From NCBI GenBank assembly GCA_025455205.1, contig JALOMZ010000283.1, positions 1-7,169 on the forward strand: a stretch of DNA of 7,169 nucleotides, read 5' to 3'. The translations under genes and the position numbers were made by a program. Under the pieces are notes generated by a model, which was given only the letters and a program-made list of their open reading frames with translations, was not told where the DNA came from and made no database searches. This stretch comes from Chitinophagaceae bacterium. Lineage in GTDB: Bacteria; Bacteroidota; Bacteroidia; Chitinophagales; Chitinophagaceae. Shown piece by piece: positions 1-5,944 of the stretch. Every line of letters starts with the position of its first letter. Positions within the stretch are counted from its first letter, which is position 1.

Positions 1-10
1 TGAACCGCCA

Positions 11-57
11 GGGCGCAGAGGCGCGGGGGAAATTACTTGTGGCATGCTGCTGCGCCC
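11..57. repeat. Possible imperfect inverted repeat in G/C-rich edge sequence
   Basis: GGGCGCAG at 11-18 is matched by its exact reverse complement CTGCGCCC at 50-57, leaving a 31-nt loop. The left arm lies in a short run of GCGCAGAG/GCGCGGGG-like octamers (13-28). No coding frame is supported here. It may be the tail of an intergenic repeat that starts outside the window. An 8-bp stem in sequence this G/C-rich could be chance, so confidence is low. Confidence 0.25.
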
Positions 58-62
58 CCTCA

Positions 63-247
63 TTAACAGGAGGCTCCTTCGGAGCCCGGTAGCCTTACAA
101 CATATCCGTTTCTATAAACAGGATACCCCTTCGGGGTAAAACTCAATTGCACCAACAAGTGTTAACCATCCCCGGCGCTGAAGGCGCCTCCTGTTTATAG
201 CACAGGTACCCTTTCTTTCTGCCAGAACCCCGAAGGGGTTTCCTATA
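63..247. repeat. Cluster of four related short stem-loop elements
   Basis: Four copies of one design are visible: a conserved flank A(C/T)AGGA, then a 6-bp stem arm, the loop TTC, and the second stem arm. The plus-oriented copies have hairpins at 72-86 (GGCTCC-TTC-GGAGCC, flank 65-71) and 124-138 (TACCCC-TTC-GGGGTA, flank 116-123). The minus-oriented copies have hairpins at 174-188 (GGCGCT-GAA-GGCGCC, one G-T pair, flank 189-196) and 226-240 (AACCCC-GAA-GGGGTT, flank 241-247). The stem sequence differs in every copy yet stays paired, while loop and flank are conserved. Copies 1 and 2 point toward copies 3 and 4. This looks like a dispersed palindromic (REP/MITE-like) element family; the family name is unknown to me. 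None is followed by a T-tract, so they are not classical terminators, although they lie just downstream of truA. Confidence 0.7.
112..200. repeat. 12-bp perfect inverted repeat enclosing two hairpins
   Basis: CTATAAACAGGA at 112-123 is exactly inverted as TCCTGTTTATAG at 189-200. Each arm directly abuts one inner hairpin (124-138 and 174-188), with a 35-nt linker at 139-173 between them. The whole could fold as a closing stem with two side hairpins, like a small cloverleaf, in RNA or extruded DNA. The arms are the conserved flanks of elements 2 and 3 of the cluster, so the structure may simply result from two elements inserted head to head. Confidence 0.65.
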
Positions 248-279
248 CCAAACATGGAAAAGGAATGTATGCAGGGTCC

Positions 280-1017
280 TCATTCCGGCACGGTGAGCCC
301 CACTTCCACCAGGAACAATCCCTGTGGCGGGGTGGAGAAATCGGCCTGGGTGCAGTCTTTGGCTTCGATGATGCGCACAAAATCATTCCAACCAATGCGC
401 CCCCGGCCGTATTGCAGCATGGTGCCCACCAGCCCGCGCACCATGCCCCGCAAGAAGCGGTTGGCCTTCACGGTATAGACATACTCCTCCCCCTGCTGCA
501 CCCAGTAGCTTTCCTGGATGTGGCAGATCATGGTATGGGTTTGTGTATTGCGCTTGGAAAAACTGGTAAAATCGCTGTACTGCATCAATACAGCCGCTGC
601 CTGGTTCAATTTCTCGAGGTCCAGCGGATAGGGAAAGTACCAGGCCCGGTCGGCCAGGAAGGGATTCTTCTGCTGATAGATATGGTACTGGTACAAACGG
701 TGCGTGGCGTGAAAGCGACAGTGCAGTTCGTCGGGTACCAGGCGGATACTCTTGAGCACGATATCTCCCGGCAGCATGGCGTTCAGATTATATACATGCT
801 GCGGCTCAAACAGGGGCTGCTCCACATCGGCATGAAAGAAATTCTGAAGGGCATGCACGCCCGCATCGGTGCGGGAAGATCCGGTGAGCTGCACTGGCTG
901 CCGGTAAAAGGTATGCAAAACCTGCTGCAGGGCATGCTGAATAGTAGGCGCATTGTCCTGCACCTGAAAGCCCGCATAACGGGTGCCCTGGTAGGCTACT
1001 TCAAACAGAAAACGCAT
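280..1017 (-). CDS. truA: tRNA pseudouridine(38-40) synthase TruA
   Basis: TruA isomerises uridines 38, 39 and 40 of the tRNA anticodon stem-loop to pseudouridine in the cytoplasm. The 245-residue product has the usual length for the family. It opens with the family-typical FEVAYQGTRYAGFQ (residues 5-18) and carries the active-site motif GSSRTDAGVHA (46-56), in which Asp51 is the expected catalytic aspartate. A tyrosine-rich stretch around RLYQYHIY (107-114) corresponds to the region of the conserved active-site tyrosine. Further family blocks are DFTSFSKRN (149-157), KANRFLRGMVRGLVG (184-198) and TPPQGLFL (229-236). The ATG at 1017 is chosen because the conserved N-terminus begins right there. 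It lies 4 nt after the stop of the DUF4476 gene, so the two are probably co-transcribed and translationally coupled. I see no clear Shine-Dalgarno and no T-tract terminator after the stop. Confidence 0.97.
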   Translation of the reverse strand: MRFLFEVAYQGTRYAGFQVQDNAPTIQHALQQVLHTFYRQPVQLTGSSRTDAGVHALQNFFHADVEQPLFEPQHVYNLNAMLPGDIVLKSIRLVPDELHCRFHATHRLYQYHIYQQKNPFLADRAWYFPYPLDLEKLNQAAAVLMQYSDFTSFSKRNTQTHTMICHIQESYWVQQGEEYVYTVKANRFLRGMVRGLVGTMLQYGRGRIGWNDFVRIIEAKDCTQADFSTPPQGLFLVEVGLTVPE

Positions 1018-1021
1018 GGCC

Positions 1022-2542
1022 TTATTGCTGCACCAGCGCTTTGAACTTGGTGAGGTAATAGGGATCTTTCAGCAGGCTGGCCAGGTCGGCAAAGGCATAG
1101 AAATCCAGCGTATGCGGATAGGCGGCTTCCAACACCCGGTACCGGGATACATCACTCACCAGTCCGCCGCAGATCTTTTTGAGGTTGGAGGTGCTAACAC
1201 ATTTATCCCGAAAGGCTTCCCGGTAGGTTTGCACCATGGCATCCATATCGGTCATGCCTGCGGTAGTGGTCATCAATTTTTCTACCTCTTCGCGGCCCAG
1301 GATATCGGTGCATGGCTGTCGTTGCACCTTTGCCGGCGCTGCCACCGCTGAATCGGCGCGGGCCGAATCGGGGGCTGCCTTCACAGGCGGAACGCTGTCA
1401 GTTACGGGTGCTACGGGTATGGCGGCCGCGCGGCTGCTGTCGGTAGCCGGCTGCAATGAATCGGCGGGCGCCACGGTGAGCACCGGTGCGGTTACCATGG
1501 CGGTATCGCGGGCCTGGGTGGAATCCCCTGCCGAGAAATCAATATCCAGAAATACAGGTGCTTTGGACGCTGTATCTGTTGCTGCCGGTTTTGCTGAGGG
1601 GCTGGCTTTAGCGCTATCGGGCTTAGAGCCGGAGTCAGAAATCACATTCGCAGCCGCTAAGGCTGTTCCCGCCGCCACCGCTGCCGCCGCACCGCCAGCG
1701 TCAGCCGGCTTTGCCGGAGCCACCGTGCCCACACTGCTCTTCTGCTGTGCGGCCGTATCACCGCCGCCACTGGTCACCGCTGCTGCGGCACCACCAGCCA
1801 GCAGGGCCTGCAGGGCTTTCAATTCTTTTTCCTTTGCGGCAATCACTGCGTTTATGCTGTCGGCGTAACGTTCCTGTTCTGTTTTGGGTGCGGCCACTAT
1901 GGGCGCCGCGCTGTCTTTCTTTGCCTGATCCGCAGATACTGTGGCTGCTGCCACCACGGCGCCTGCGCCCACCGCTGCGGCAGCCTCGGCGCTTTTGGCG
2001 GGTTCCACCCTTTGCCCGGTATCAGCCTGGGCAGCCATCACGCCTGCAGCCACGGCAGCCGTATCACGGGCGCTGTCTGCCTGTACCTGCACCTGGCTGG
2101 CCATAGCAGCGGCTGCGGCCGTGCTGTCGGCAATGCGCTTCTGTTCTGCTTCCAGAAACTGCTGGCGCGCGGTTTCTGCAGCAATGGCGCTGGACCATTC
2201 CATGCTCACCTGCTCGGCCTGCGTCTGCAGGTCCACCAAACCCCAGCCCTTCTCGCCCAGTTTCTTGATAAGGTACCCGGCATTCCGGCCTTCCACCTTG
2301 AGGCCATAATCCTGCACCTGGTCGCTGCCCAGCACACCCACCTTCACCGGGTAGGTACTGTCCTTCATCTTACCGAGGATCAGGTAGCCAAAGGCCGTGG
2401 AGGATACGGTTTTACCATTCAGCTTGATATAGAAGGGGGCCATGTCTTCCGTTTGCAGGTATACAAAATGTTCCCGCTGCGCCCGGGCCGAACCGGCCAG
2501 CAGGCAGCAAAAGGTGATACAGGCCATCACATATTTCATCAT
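1022..2542 (-). CDS. Secreted Ala-rich DUF4476-domain protein
   Basis: This 506-residue protein has no known molecular function. A Sec signal peptide (about 1-21, ending SARA-Q) implies export. Residues 22-106 form a conserved beta-rich domain (QREHFVYLQTEDMAPFYIKL onward, with GYLILGKMKDSTYP and GWGLVDLQ) that I recall at the N-terminus of similar Chitinophagaceae proteins. Residues about 115-405 are low-complexity, dominated by Ala, Asp, Ser, Pro and Val, with a short charged coiled-coil-like helix (224-249). A loose internal duplication starts with AAAAV at 187 and at 285, and both copies end in DSA. Residues about 411-503 match DUF4476, with three Cys (411, 448, 458) and the typical end RVLEAAYPHTLDFYAFADLASLL. 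The gene leads into truA 4 nt downstream; co-transcription need not mean shared function. The linker is unusually long and Ala-rich, which also creates long antisense open frames. The alternative ATG one codon downstream cannot be excluded. Confidence 0.88.
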   Translation of the reverse strand: MMKYVMACITFCCLLAGSARAQREHFVYLQTEDMAPFYIKLNGKTVSSTAFGYLILGKMKDSTYPVKVGVLGSDQVQDYGLKVEGRNAGYLIKKLGEKGWGLVDLQTQAEQVSMEWSSAIAAETARQQFLEAEQKRIADSTAAAAAMASQVQVQADSARDTAAVAAGVMAAQADTGQRVEPAKSAEAAAAVGAGAVVAAATVSADQAKKDSAAPIVAAPKTEQERYADSINAVIAAKEKELKALQALLAGGAAAAVTSGGGDTAAQQKSSVGTVAPAKPADAGGAAAAVAAGTALAAANVISDSGSKPDSAKASPSAKPAATDTASKAPVFLDIDFSAGDSTQARDTAMVTAPVLTVAPADSLQPATDSSRAAAIPVAPVTDSVPPVKAAPDSARADSAVAAPAKVQRQPCTDILGREEVEKLMTTTAGMTDMDAMVQTYREAFRDKCVSTSNLKKICGGLVSDVSRYRVLEAAYPHTLDFYAFADLASLLKDPYYLTKFKALVQQ

Positions 2543-2564
2543 AATCTCAACTTAAGCACTGCAG

Positions 2565-2572
2565 CAAACCTA
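2565..2572 (-). promoter_or_regulatory. Bacteroidota -7 box for the DUF4476-truA operon
   Basis: Read on the minus strand this is TAGGTTTG, an exact match to the Bacteroidota -7 consensus TAnnTTTG. It lies 22 nt upstream of the ATG at 2542, leaving a leader of roughly 15 nt. I see no convincing -33 TTG at the expected 17-23 nt spacing, so the promoter is supported by the -7 box and its position only. Confidence 0.55.
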
Positions 2573-2620
2573 CAATAAATAGCCGCTTAGGCCTGCTGCA
2601 TAAAGTATAAATATTAACAA

Positions 2621-2648
2621 TTGGCGGCTCGGCGGGCCGGTATTTTTG
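2621..2648 (+). promoter_or_regulatory. Bacteroidota promoter (-33 TTG / -7 TATTTTTG) for the M1 peptidase gene
   Basis: TTG at 2621-2623 is followed after 17 nt by TATTTTTG at 2641-2648. Both match the phylum consensus TTG-N17-23-TAnnTTTG. The ATG at 2669 lies 20 nt past the -7 box, giving a short leader with no Shine-Dalgarno, as is common in this phylum. The same TTG could be misread as a start codon, but it is better explained as the -33 box. Confidence 0.65.
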
Positions 2649-2668
2649 CGCCTTTAACTTCTTCTTCC

Positions 2669-3781
2669 ATGATACGGTCAGCCCTGCTGATAGCTTTTTG
2701 CACCATTGCCTGCCTCCCCATCCTTTCCGCCCAATCGGCCGATGAGATTCCTGCAAAAACCACACCACCCCTGCCCCGGGCCGCGCAGGAAGATTACCAG
2801 CCCGCGCCCGAAAAGCTCTTCAACCTGAAGCATGTGCAGCTGGACGTGCGCTTCAACTACCAGCAGCGCAGAATGCCCGGCAAAGCCATCCTCACCCTTT
2901 CGCCGCATTTCTATCCGCAATCGGTACTCCGATTAGATGCAAAAGGCATGCTGATCCATAAAGTGGCACTGGTAAAGGGCAACACCCTGCAACCCCTGCA
3001 GTATGATTATGCCGACAGCATGGTGCTGGTGATCTCCCTCGACCGCAGCTATACCCGCCATGAATCACTCAAGGTACTGGTAGAATATACCGCGCGTCCC
3101 AACGAAGTGCGTGTGAAAGGCAGTGCCGCCATCACTGATGCCAAAGGATTGTATTTCATCAACCCCGACGGCAAAGACAGCTCCAAACCCATACAGATCT
3201 GGACCCAGGGCGAAACGGAGGCCACCAGCGTTTGGTGCCCCATCATTGACAAGCCCAACCAGAAAACCACCCAGGAAATATCCATGACCGTTCCATACCT
3301 GGAAGATGGACCTGCCGCATGCGCCTTACCTCTTCTTCATGGGGGTGGGCGATTATGCCATCATCAAAGACAAGTACAAGGCCATACCCATAGACTATTA
3401 CGTGGAGAAAGAATATGCCCCCCTGGCGCGGCAGATCTTTGGCGATACGCCGGCCATGATGGCCTTTTTCGGCCAGCTGCTGGGCATGGAATATCCCTGG
3501 CCCAAGTATGCACAGATTGTGGGCCGCGACTATGTGAGCGGCGCCATGGAAAACACCACATCCACCCTGCATGGCACCGGCGCCTACCAGAATGCCCGCC
3601 AGCTCAAGGATGGCAACCGCTGGGAAGTGGTGGTAGCCCACGAGCTTTTCCACCAATGGTTTGGCGACCTGGTGACGGCAGAAAGCTGGAGCAACCTTAC
3701 CGTGAACGAAAGCTTTGCCGACTACAGCGAATACCTCTGGCTGGAACACAAATACGGCAAAGACCATGCCCTGGCCTATAA
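2669..3781 (+). CDS. 5' fragment of the M1 aminopeptidase: signal peptide and N-terminal beta-domain
   Basis: The ATG at 2669 starts a clear Sec signal peptide (MIRSALL, then a hydrophobic core to PILSA, likely cleaved after residue 21). The TTG at 2621 would add 16 charged and polar residues in front of it and overlaps the -33 box. Residues about 45-209 form the M1 N-terminal beta-sandwich, ending with the family blocks IQIWTQGE, CPIIDKPNQKTTQE and SMTVP. Those 209 residues are genuine. The remaining 161 or so, up to the stop at 3779-3781, are out-of-frame translation of the catalytic region (for example HGGGRLCHHQ) and have no family character. If expressed, this product would lack the active site. 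Confidence 0.5.
   Translation: MIRSALLIAFCTIACLPILSAQSADEIPAKTTPPLPRAAQEDYQPAPEKLFNLKHVQLDVRFNYQQRRMPGKAILTLSPHFYPQSVLRLDAKGMLIHKVALVKGNTLQPLQYDYADSMVLVISLDRSYTRHESLKVLVEYTARPNEVRVKGSAAITDAKGLYFINPDGKDSSKPIQIWTQGETEATSVWCPIIDKPNQKTTQEISMTVPYLEDGPAACALPLLHGGGRLCHHQRQVQGHTHRLLRGERICPPGAADLWRYAGHDGLFRPAAGHGISLAQVCTDCGPRLCERRHGKHHIHPAWHRRLPECPPAQGWQPLGSGGSPRAFPPMVWRPGDGRKLEQPYRERKLCRLQRIPLAGTQIRQRPCPGL
3293..3299 (+). other. Deletion/frameshift junction in the M1 peptidase gene
   Basis: The first frame reads ATG ACC GTT CCA (M T V P) at 3284-3295. The second reads ACC TGG AAG ATG GAC (T W K M D) from 3297. The 7 nt at 3293-3299 stand where about 25 codons are expected. The second frame has a TGA at 3285-3287, so it cannot extend further left, and the switch must fall within about 3288-3300. 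No direct repeat flanks the junction that would show the mechanism. Confidence 0.75.
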
Positions 3782-5120
3782 CCACGAAGCCATGCAAGGC
3801 TATTTTGGCGTGGGCAACAATATTGCCAAACATCTGGTACGCTTTCAGTATGACGACAAAGAAGAGATGTTCGATGGCGTGAGCTACCAGAAGGGCGGAC
3901 GCATCCAGAACATGCTGCGACAATACGTGGGCGACAGCGCCTATTTCGCTGCCATGCAGCTGTACCTGCAGCAAAACCGCTTCAAACCAGCCGAAGCGCA
4001 TCAGTGGCGCCTGGCACTGGAAGAAGTGAGCGGCAAAGACCTCAACTGGTTCTTCGACCAGTGGTACTTCTCTTCCGGACATCCCATGGTACGCCTGAAA
4101 TACCTGCACAACGACAGCAGCAAGACCATGCAGGTGGTGATACAGCAGCAGCAGAAGGATAAAATATTCCACCTGCCCGTAGATATTGACGTGTATACCA
4201 AGGGCAAGCCCGAGCGCATGACCTGGTGGACCCGCAGCGAATCGGATACCGTGAACATCAATTATGAGGTGCAGCCCGAATGGATCAATGTGGATCCCCA
4301 GCGCATGATGCTCTGGGAAAAGCAGAACCAGCAGGACCACCAGCAATGGATAGCCCAGGCCCGGTTTGCGAAAAACCATATTGAAAAACTGGAAGTACTG
4401 GAATACTTCACCGGCAAATGGAAGAACGACCCTGCCAGCTATGCCGTGCTGGAAAAGATGCTCAAGGATGAATACGCCGGAACCCGCAAGGCCGTGCTCA
4501 ACCTGCTGCGCAAAGGCACCATCAAATCCACGCCGGCCTTGCTGGCACAGGTAAAAACGCTGGCCGGCACTGAAAAAGACCTGCCCACCCGCGCCTATGC
4601 CATTGATGTGCTGGCCCTGGAACCGTTGCCACAGGACCTGGCATTGTTTTCCGCCGCTGTCAAAGACAGCAGTTACAGTGTGGCCGCTGCAGGCCTGGAA
4701 GCCATGGCCCGCCTGGCACCGGACCAAGCCATAGCCCTCACGCCTTCGCTGAAGGATGATGCCAAAGGCAGGCTGTTGCTGGCCGTGAAGATTGCCGACT
4801 ACCTGAATAAGGACACAGCGCAGGCGGCCGAAGTGATAGAGCAGTTCCGCAAGCTGCAGATATACGACCGCATCCTGGAAGCCAATGCCATGCTTTATTT
4901 CGCCAACCGCCTCACCGACCTGGCATCCTTCCGCAAAGCCACCGCCATGGTACTGGAAGCCCACCGCATACTGCGCACCGACCTGCAGGGCCTGCAAACC
5001 GGTATCATGTCCACCGTGCGCTGGATGATGAAGCAACGGGAAATAGCCCTGCAACAAAACCCTGGCAACGAAACCGCCAAAGAGCAGCTGAAATACCTGA
5101 AGGATAAATCCGGATGGTGA
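3306..5120 (+). CDS. 3' fragment of the M1 aminopeptidase: catalytic domain and C-terminal helical repeats
   Basis: This open frame holds the enzymatic half. Numbered from the ATG at 3306, the exopeptidase motif GAMEN is at 79-83. The zinc site is HELFH (112-116; two His ligands, Glu113 the general base), and the third ligand Glu135 follows 18 residues later in NES. The transition-state tyrosine is Tyr194 in SYQKGGRI. LNWFFDQWYFSSGHP (246-260) closes the catalytic domain, then comes a small beta-domain (about 261-335). The rest, to 604, is helical with HEAT-like pairs (for example 385-420 and 440-500). The ATG at 3306 is an internal Met of the WKMDLPH motif, has no spaced ribosome site, and would yield a leaderless protein without the beta-domain, so independent expression is doubtful. 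Confidence 0.6.
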   Translation: MDLPHAPYLFFMGVGDYAIIKDKYKAIPIDYYVEKEYAPLARQIFGDTPAMMAFFGQLLGMEYPWPKYAQIVGRDYVSGAMENTTSTLHGTGAYQNARQLKDGNRWEVVVAHELFHQWFGDLVTAESWSNLTVNESFADYSEYLWLEHKYGKDHALAYNHEAMQGYFGVGNNIAKHLVRFQYDDKEEMFDGVSYQKGGRIQNMLRQYVGDSAYFAAMQLYLQQNRFKPAEAHQWRLALEEVSGKDLNWFFDQWYFSSGHPMVRLKYLHNDSSKTMQVVIQQQQKDKIFHLPVDIDVYTKGKPERMTWWTRSESDTVNINYEVQPEWINVDPQRMMLWEKQNQQDHQQWIAQARFAKNHIEKLEVLEYFTGKWKNDPASYAVLEKMLKDEYAGTRKAVLNLLRKGTIKSTPALLAQVKTLAGTEKDLPTRAYAIDVLALEPLPQDLALFSAAVKDSSYSVAAAGLEAMARLAPDQAIALTPSLKDDAKGRLLLAVKIADYLNKDTAQAAEVIEQFRKLQIYDRILEANAMLYFANRLTDLASFRKATAMVLEAHRILRTDLQGLQTGIMSTVRWMMKQREIALQQNPGNETAKEQLKYLKDKSGW

Positions 5121-5146
5121 CGATGCTGTTCCATGACCATTATACC

Positions 5147-5181
5147 ACAGGCTCCGGGTAATGCCCGGAGCCTGTTTGTTT
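5147..5181 (+). terminator. Rho-independent terminator after the M1 peptidase gene
   Basis: A perfect 12-bp G/C-rich stem pairs ACAGGCTCCGGG (5147-5158) with CCCGGAGCCTGT (5164-5175) around a TAATG loop, and TTTGTTT follows directly. It starts 26 nt after the peptidase stop at 5120. It separates the peptidase from the thioesterase, which therefore probably has its own promoter. The T-tract is only on the plus-strand side. Confidence 0.9.
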
Positions 5182-5257
5182 CGCATCCATTGTGACAGGC
5201 CGTATCATGAATTACACGGCTTCTTCCTACATTTAGGCATACCCAAAATACGCCTTC

Positions 5258-5671
5258 ATGTTTAGCATACCGGACCATGCGTTTTGCGTACCCATCAGCA
5301 TATCACCGGATGATATAGACCAAATGAACCATGTGAACAATGTGGTGTATTTCCGGTGGGTGCAGGAAGTGGCGTCCCGGCACTGGGAGCAGCTGACCAC
5401 ACCACAGCAACGGGAACAATGGTTGTGGGTGGTACGCAGGCACGAAATAGACTACCTGCGGCCCTGCTTTCGCAACGACCGGGTGGCCGCATACACCTGG
5501 GTGCTGCCGCCGGAAGGCATGGGCTTCGACCGGATGGTGGTGTTCCGCAATGAGGAAACCCAAAAGATCATCACGCAGGTAAAAACCACCTGGTACCTCG
5601 TGGATCCGGCTACGCACCGCAGCCGCAAAGTGCCAGCAGAAATACTCCGTTGCTTTGGGCTGGAGGAATGA
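5258..5671 (+). CDS. Acyl-CoA thioesterase, 4HBT/YbgC-like hot-dog fold
   Basis: This 137-residue protein fits the single-domain hot-dog thioesterases, cytoplasmic enzymes that hydrolyse acyl-CoA or aryl-CoA thioesters and usually act as oligomers. The signature is DDIDQMNHVNNVVYFRWVQE (18-37), matching the family pattern D-x-D-x-x-x-H-V-x-x-x-x-Y. By comparison with 4-hydroxybenzoyl-CoA thioesterase, Asp21 is the likely catalytic acid. The long hot-dog helix follows, then RRHEIDYLRPCFRNDRV (60-76) and later strands (FDRMVVFRN, ITQVKTTWYLVD). The ATG at 5258 gives the usual short N-terminus before the first strand. No Shine-Dalgarno is visible. A weak -7-like box TACATTTA sits at 5228-5235 with no clear -33 element. 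The substrate cannot be told from sequence, and the gene stands alone behind the upstream terminator. Confidence 0.88.
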   Translation: MFSIPDHAFCVPISISPDDIDQMNHVNNVVYFRWVQEVASRHWEQLTTPQQREQWLWVVRRHEIDYLRPCFRNDRVAAYTWVLPPEGMGFDRMVVFRNEETQKIITQVKTTWYLVDPATHRSRKVPAEILRCFGLEE

Positions 5672-5759
5672 TCAATGGCGTGTTTTGCCGTGGTAACTAA
5701 AAATCATCGCGTAACCAGTTTACAGAGCATGTGTCAGCAAGCTTACTATGATAGTGAGC

Positions 5760-5784
5760 TGTCAGCCTGAGCTTGTCGAAGGCT
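5760..5784 (+). repeat. Dispersed intergenic repeat, copy A
   Basis: The core CCTGAGCTTGTCGAAGGC (5766-5783) matches a short repeat I recall as common between genes in Bacteroidota. The 25-nt unit differs from copy C (5945-5969) at only two positions. Its right end runs directly into the 10-bp tandem array. Confidence 0.7.
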
Positions 5785-5815
5785 GTCGAAGGCTGTTGAA
5801 GACTGTTGAAGACTG
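5772..5815 (+). repeat. Degenerate 10-bp tandem repeat
   Basis: Four consecutive decamers read CTTGTCGAAG, GCTGTCGAAG, GCTGTTGAAG and ACTGTTGAAG (5772-5811), followed by a partial ACTG. The first unit is the core of repeat copy A, so the array looks like a local expansion of that element followed by point changes. The unit is far too short and lacks spacers, so it is not a CRISPR array. Confidence 0.75.
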
Positions 5816-5841
5816 CTTCCTTCAAAGTCTTTGCGGGTTAG

Positions 5842-5875
5842 CAGCGCAACATGTAAACACTATCGCGTTGTGCTG
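5842..5875. repeat. Weak stem-loop
   Basis: CAGCGCAAC (5842-5850) can pair with GTTGTGCTG (5867-5875) over 9 bp including one G-T pair, with a 16-nt loop. No T-tract follows. It may be chance or the relic of another repeat. Confidence 0.3.
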
Positions 5876-5906
5876 TTAGAAAAGAGGACCCGGATACAAC
5901 CTGAAT

Positions 5907-5940
5907 CCTGTCTATGTTTCGACAAACTCAACATGACAGG
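5907..5940 (-). repeat. Dispersed intergenic repeat, inverted copy B, within a stem-loop
   Basis: On the minus strand, 5938-5914 reads as a diverged copy of the same 25-nt unit, with about seven differences from copy A, keeping TGAG and TTGTCGAA. Its ends have become complementary: CCTGTC-t-ATGTT (5907-5918) pairs with AACATGACAGG (5930-5940), 11 bp with one bulged base and an 11-nt loop. It faces copy C, only 6 nt away. Confidence 0.6.
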
Positions 5941-5944
5941 AAGG

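Larger units (their letters stand above)
2669..5120 (+). pseudogene. M1-family zinc aminopeptidase, disrupted by an internal deletion/frameshift
   Basis: M1 aminopeptidases remove N-terminal residues from peptides with one zinc ion; the signal peptide puts this one outside the cytoplasm, probably in the periplasm. The gene is split over two frames. The first (from 2669) gives the signal peptide and N-terminal beta-domain up to MTVP (3284-3295). The second, open from 3288, resumes at TWKMDLPHAPYLFF (from 3297) and runs to 5120 with GAMEN, HELFH-X18-E and the catalytic Tyr all present. From remembered Bacteroidota homologues, about 25 residues normally separate MTV from WKMD (a stretch like KYVTLSNG...DGTRTD), but only 7 nt remain here. 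The missing DNA is thus roughly 65-71 nt, of length 3n+2, which both removes residues and shifts frame. Restored, the protein would be about 840 residues, usual for the family. No other lesion is seen, so the event is recent or an assembly/sequencing error. A terminator follows the stop. Confidence 0.8.

Noticed and set aside
226..240. Intrinsic terminator for truA
   Set aside because: The hairpin is only 6 bp, has no T-tract on the minus strand, and is explained as the fourth member of the repeat cluster; weak termination remains possible.
254..478. 74-codon plus-strand open frame
   Set aside because: It overlaps truA antisense for most of its length and shows no motif or ribosome site.
265..1044. 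259-codon plus-strand open frame opposite truA
   Set aside because: truA on the minus strand is unambiguous, and this frame has no family motifs or plausible start context.
1236..1868. 210-codon Ala-rich plus-strand open frame
   Set aside because: It is the mirror of the Ala-rich linker of the DUF4476 gene; GC-rich Ala codons read as Ala/Gly/Ser codons on the other strand.
2621..2671. TTG at 2621 as start of the M1 peptidase gene
   Set aside because: It coincides with the -33 box, precedes the likely transcription start, and would put polar residues before a textbook signal peptide. ATG 2669 is better.
3284..3306. Programmed ribosomal frameshift in the M1 gene
   Set aside because: There is no slippery heptamer or stimulatory structure, and about 23 family residues are also missing, which frameshifting cannot explain.
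3243..5186. 647-codon open frame on the minus strand opposite the M1 peptidase gene
   Set aside because: It is antisense to the catalytic domain, with no recognisable family and His/Gly/Leu-rich shadow composition. The plus frame has all M1 motifs. It is an artefact of GC-rich codon use.
5772..5815. CRISPR-like array
   Set aside because: The units are 10 bp, directly adjacent, degenerate and without spacers; no cas gene is nearby.
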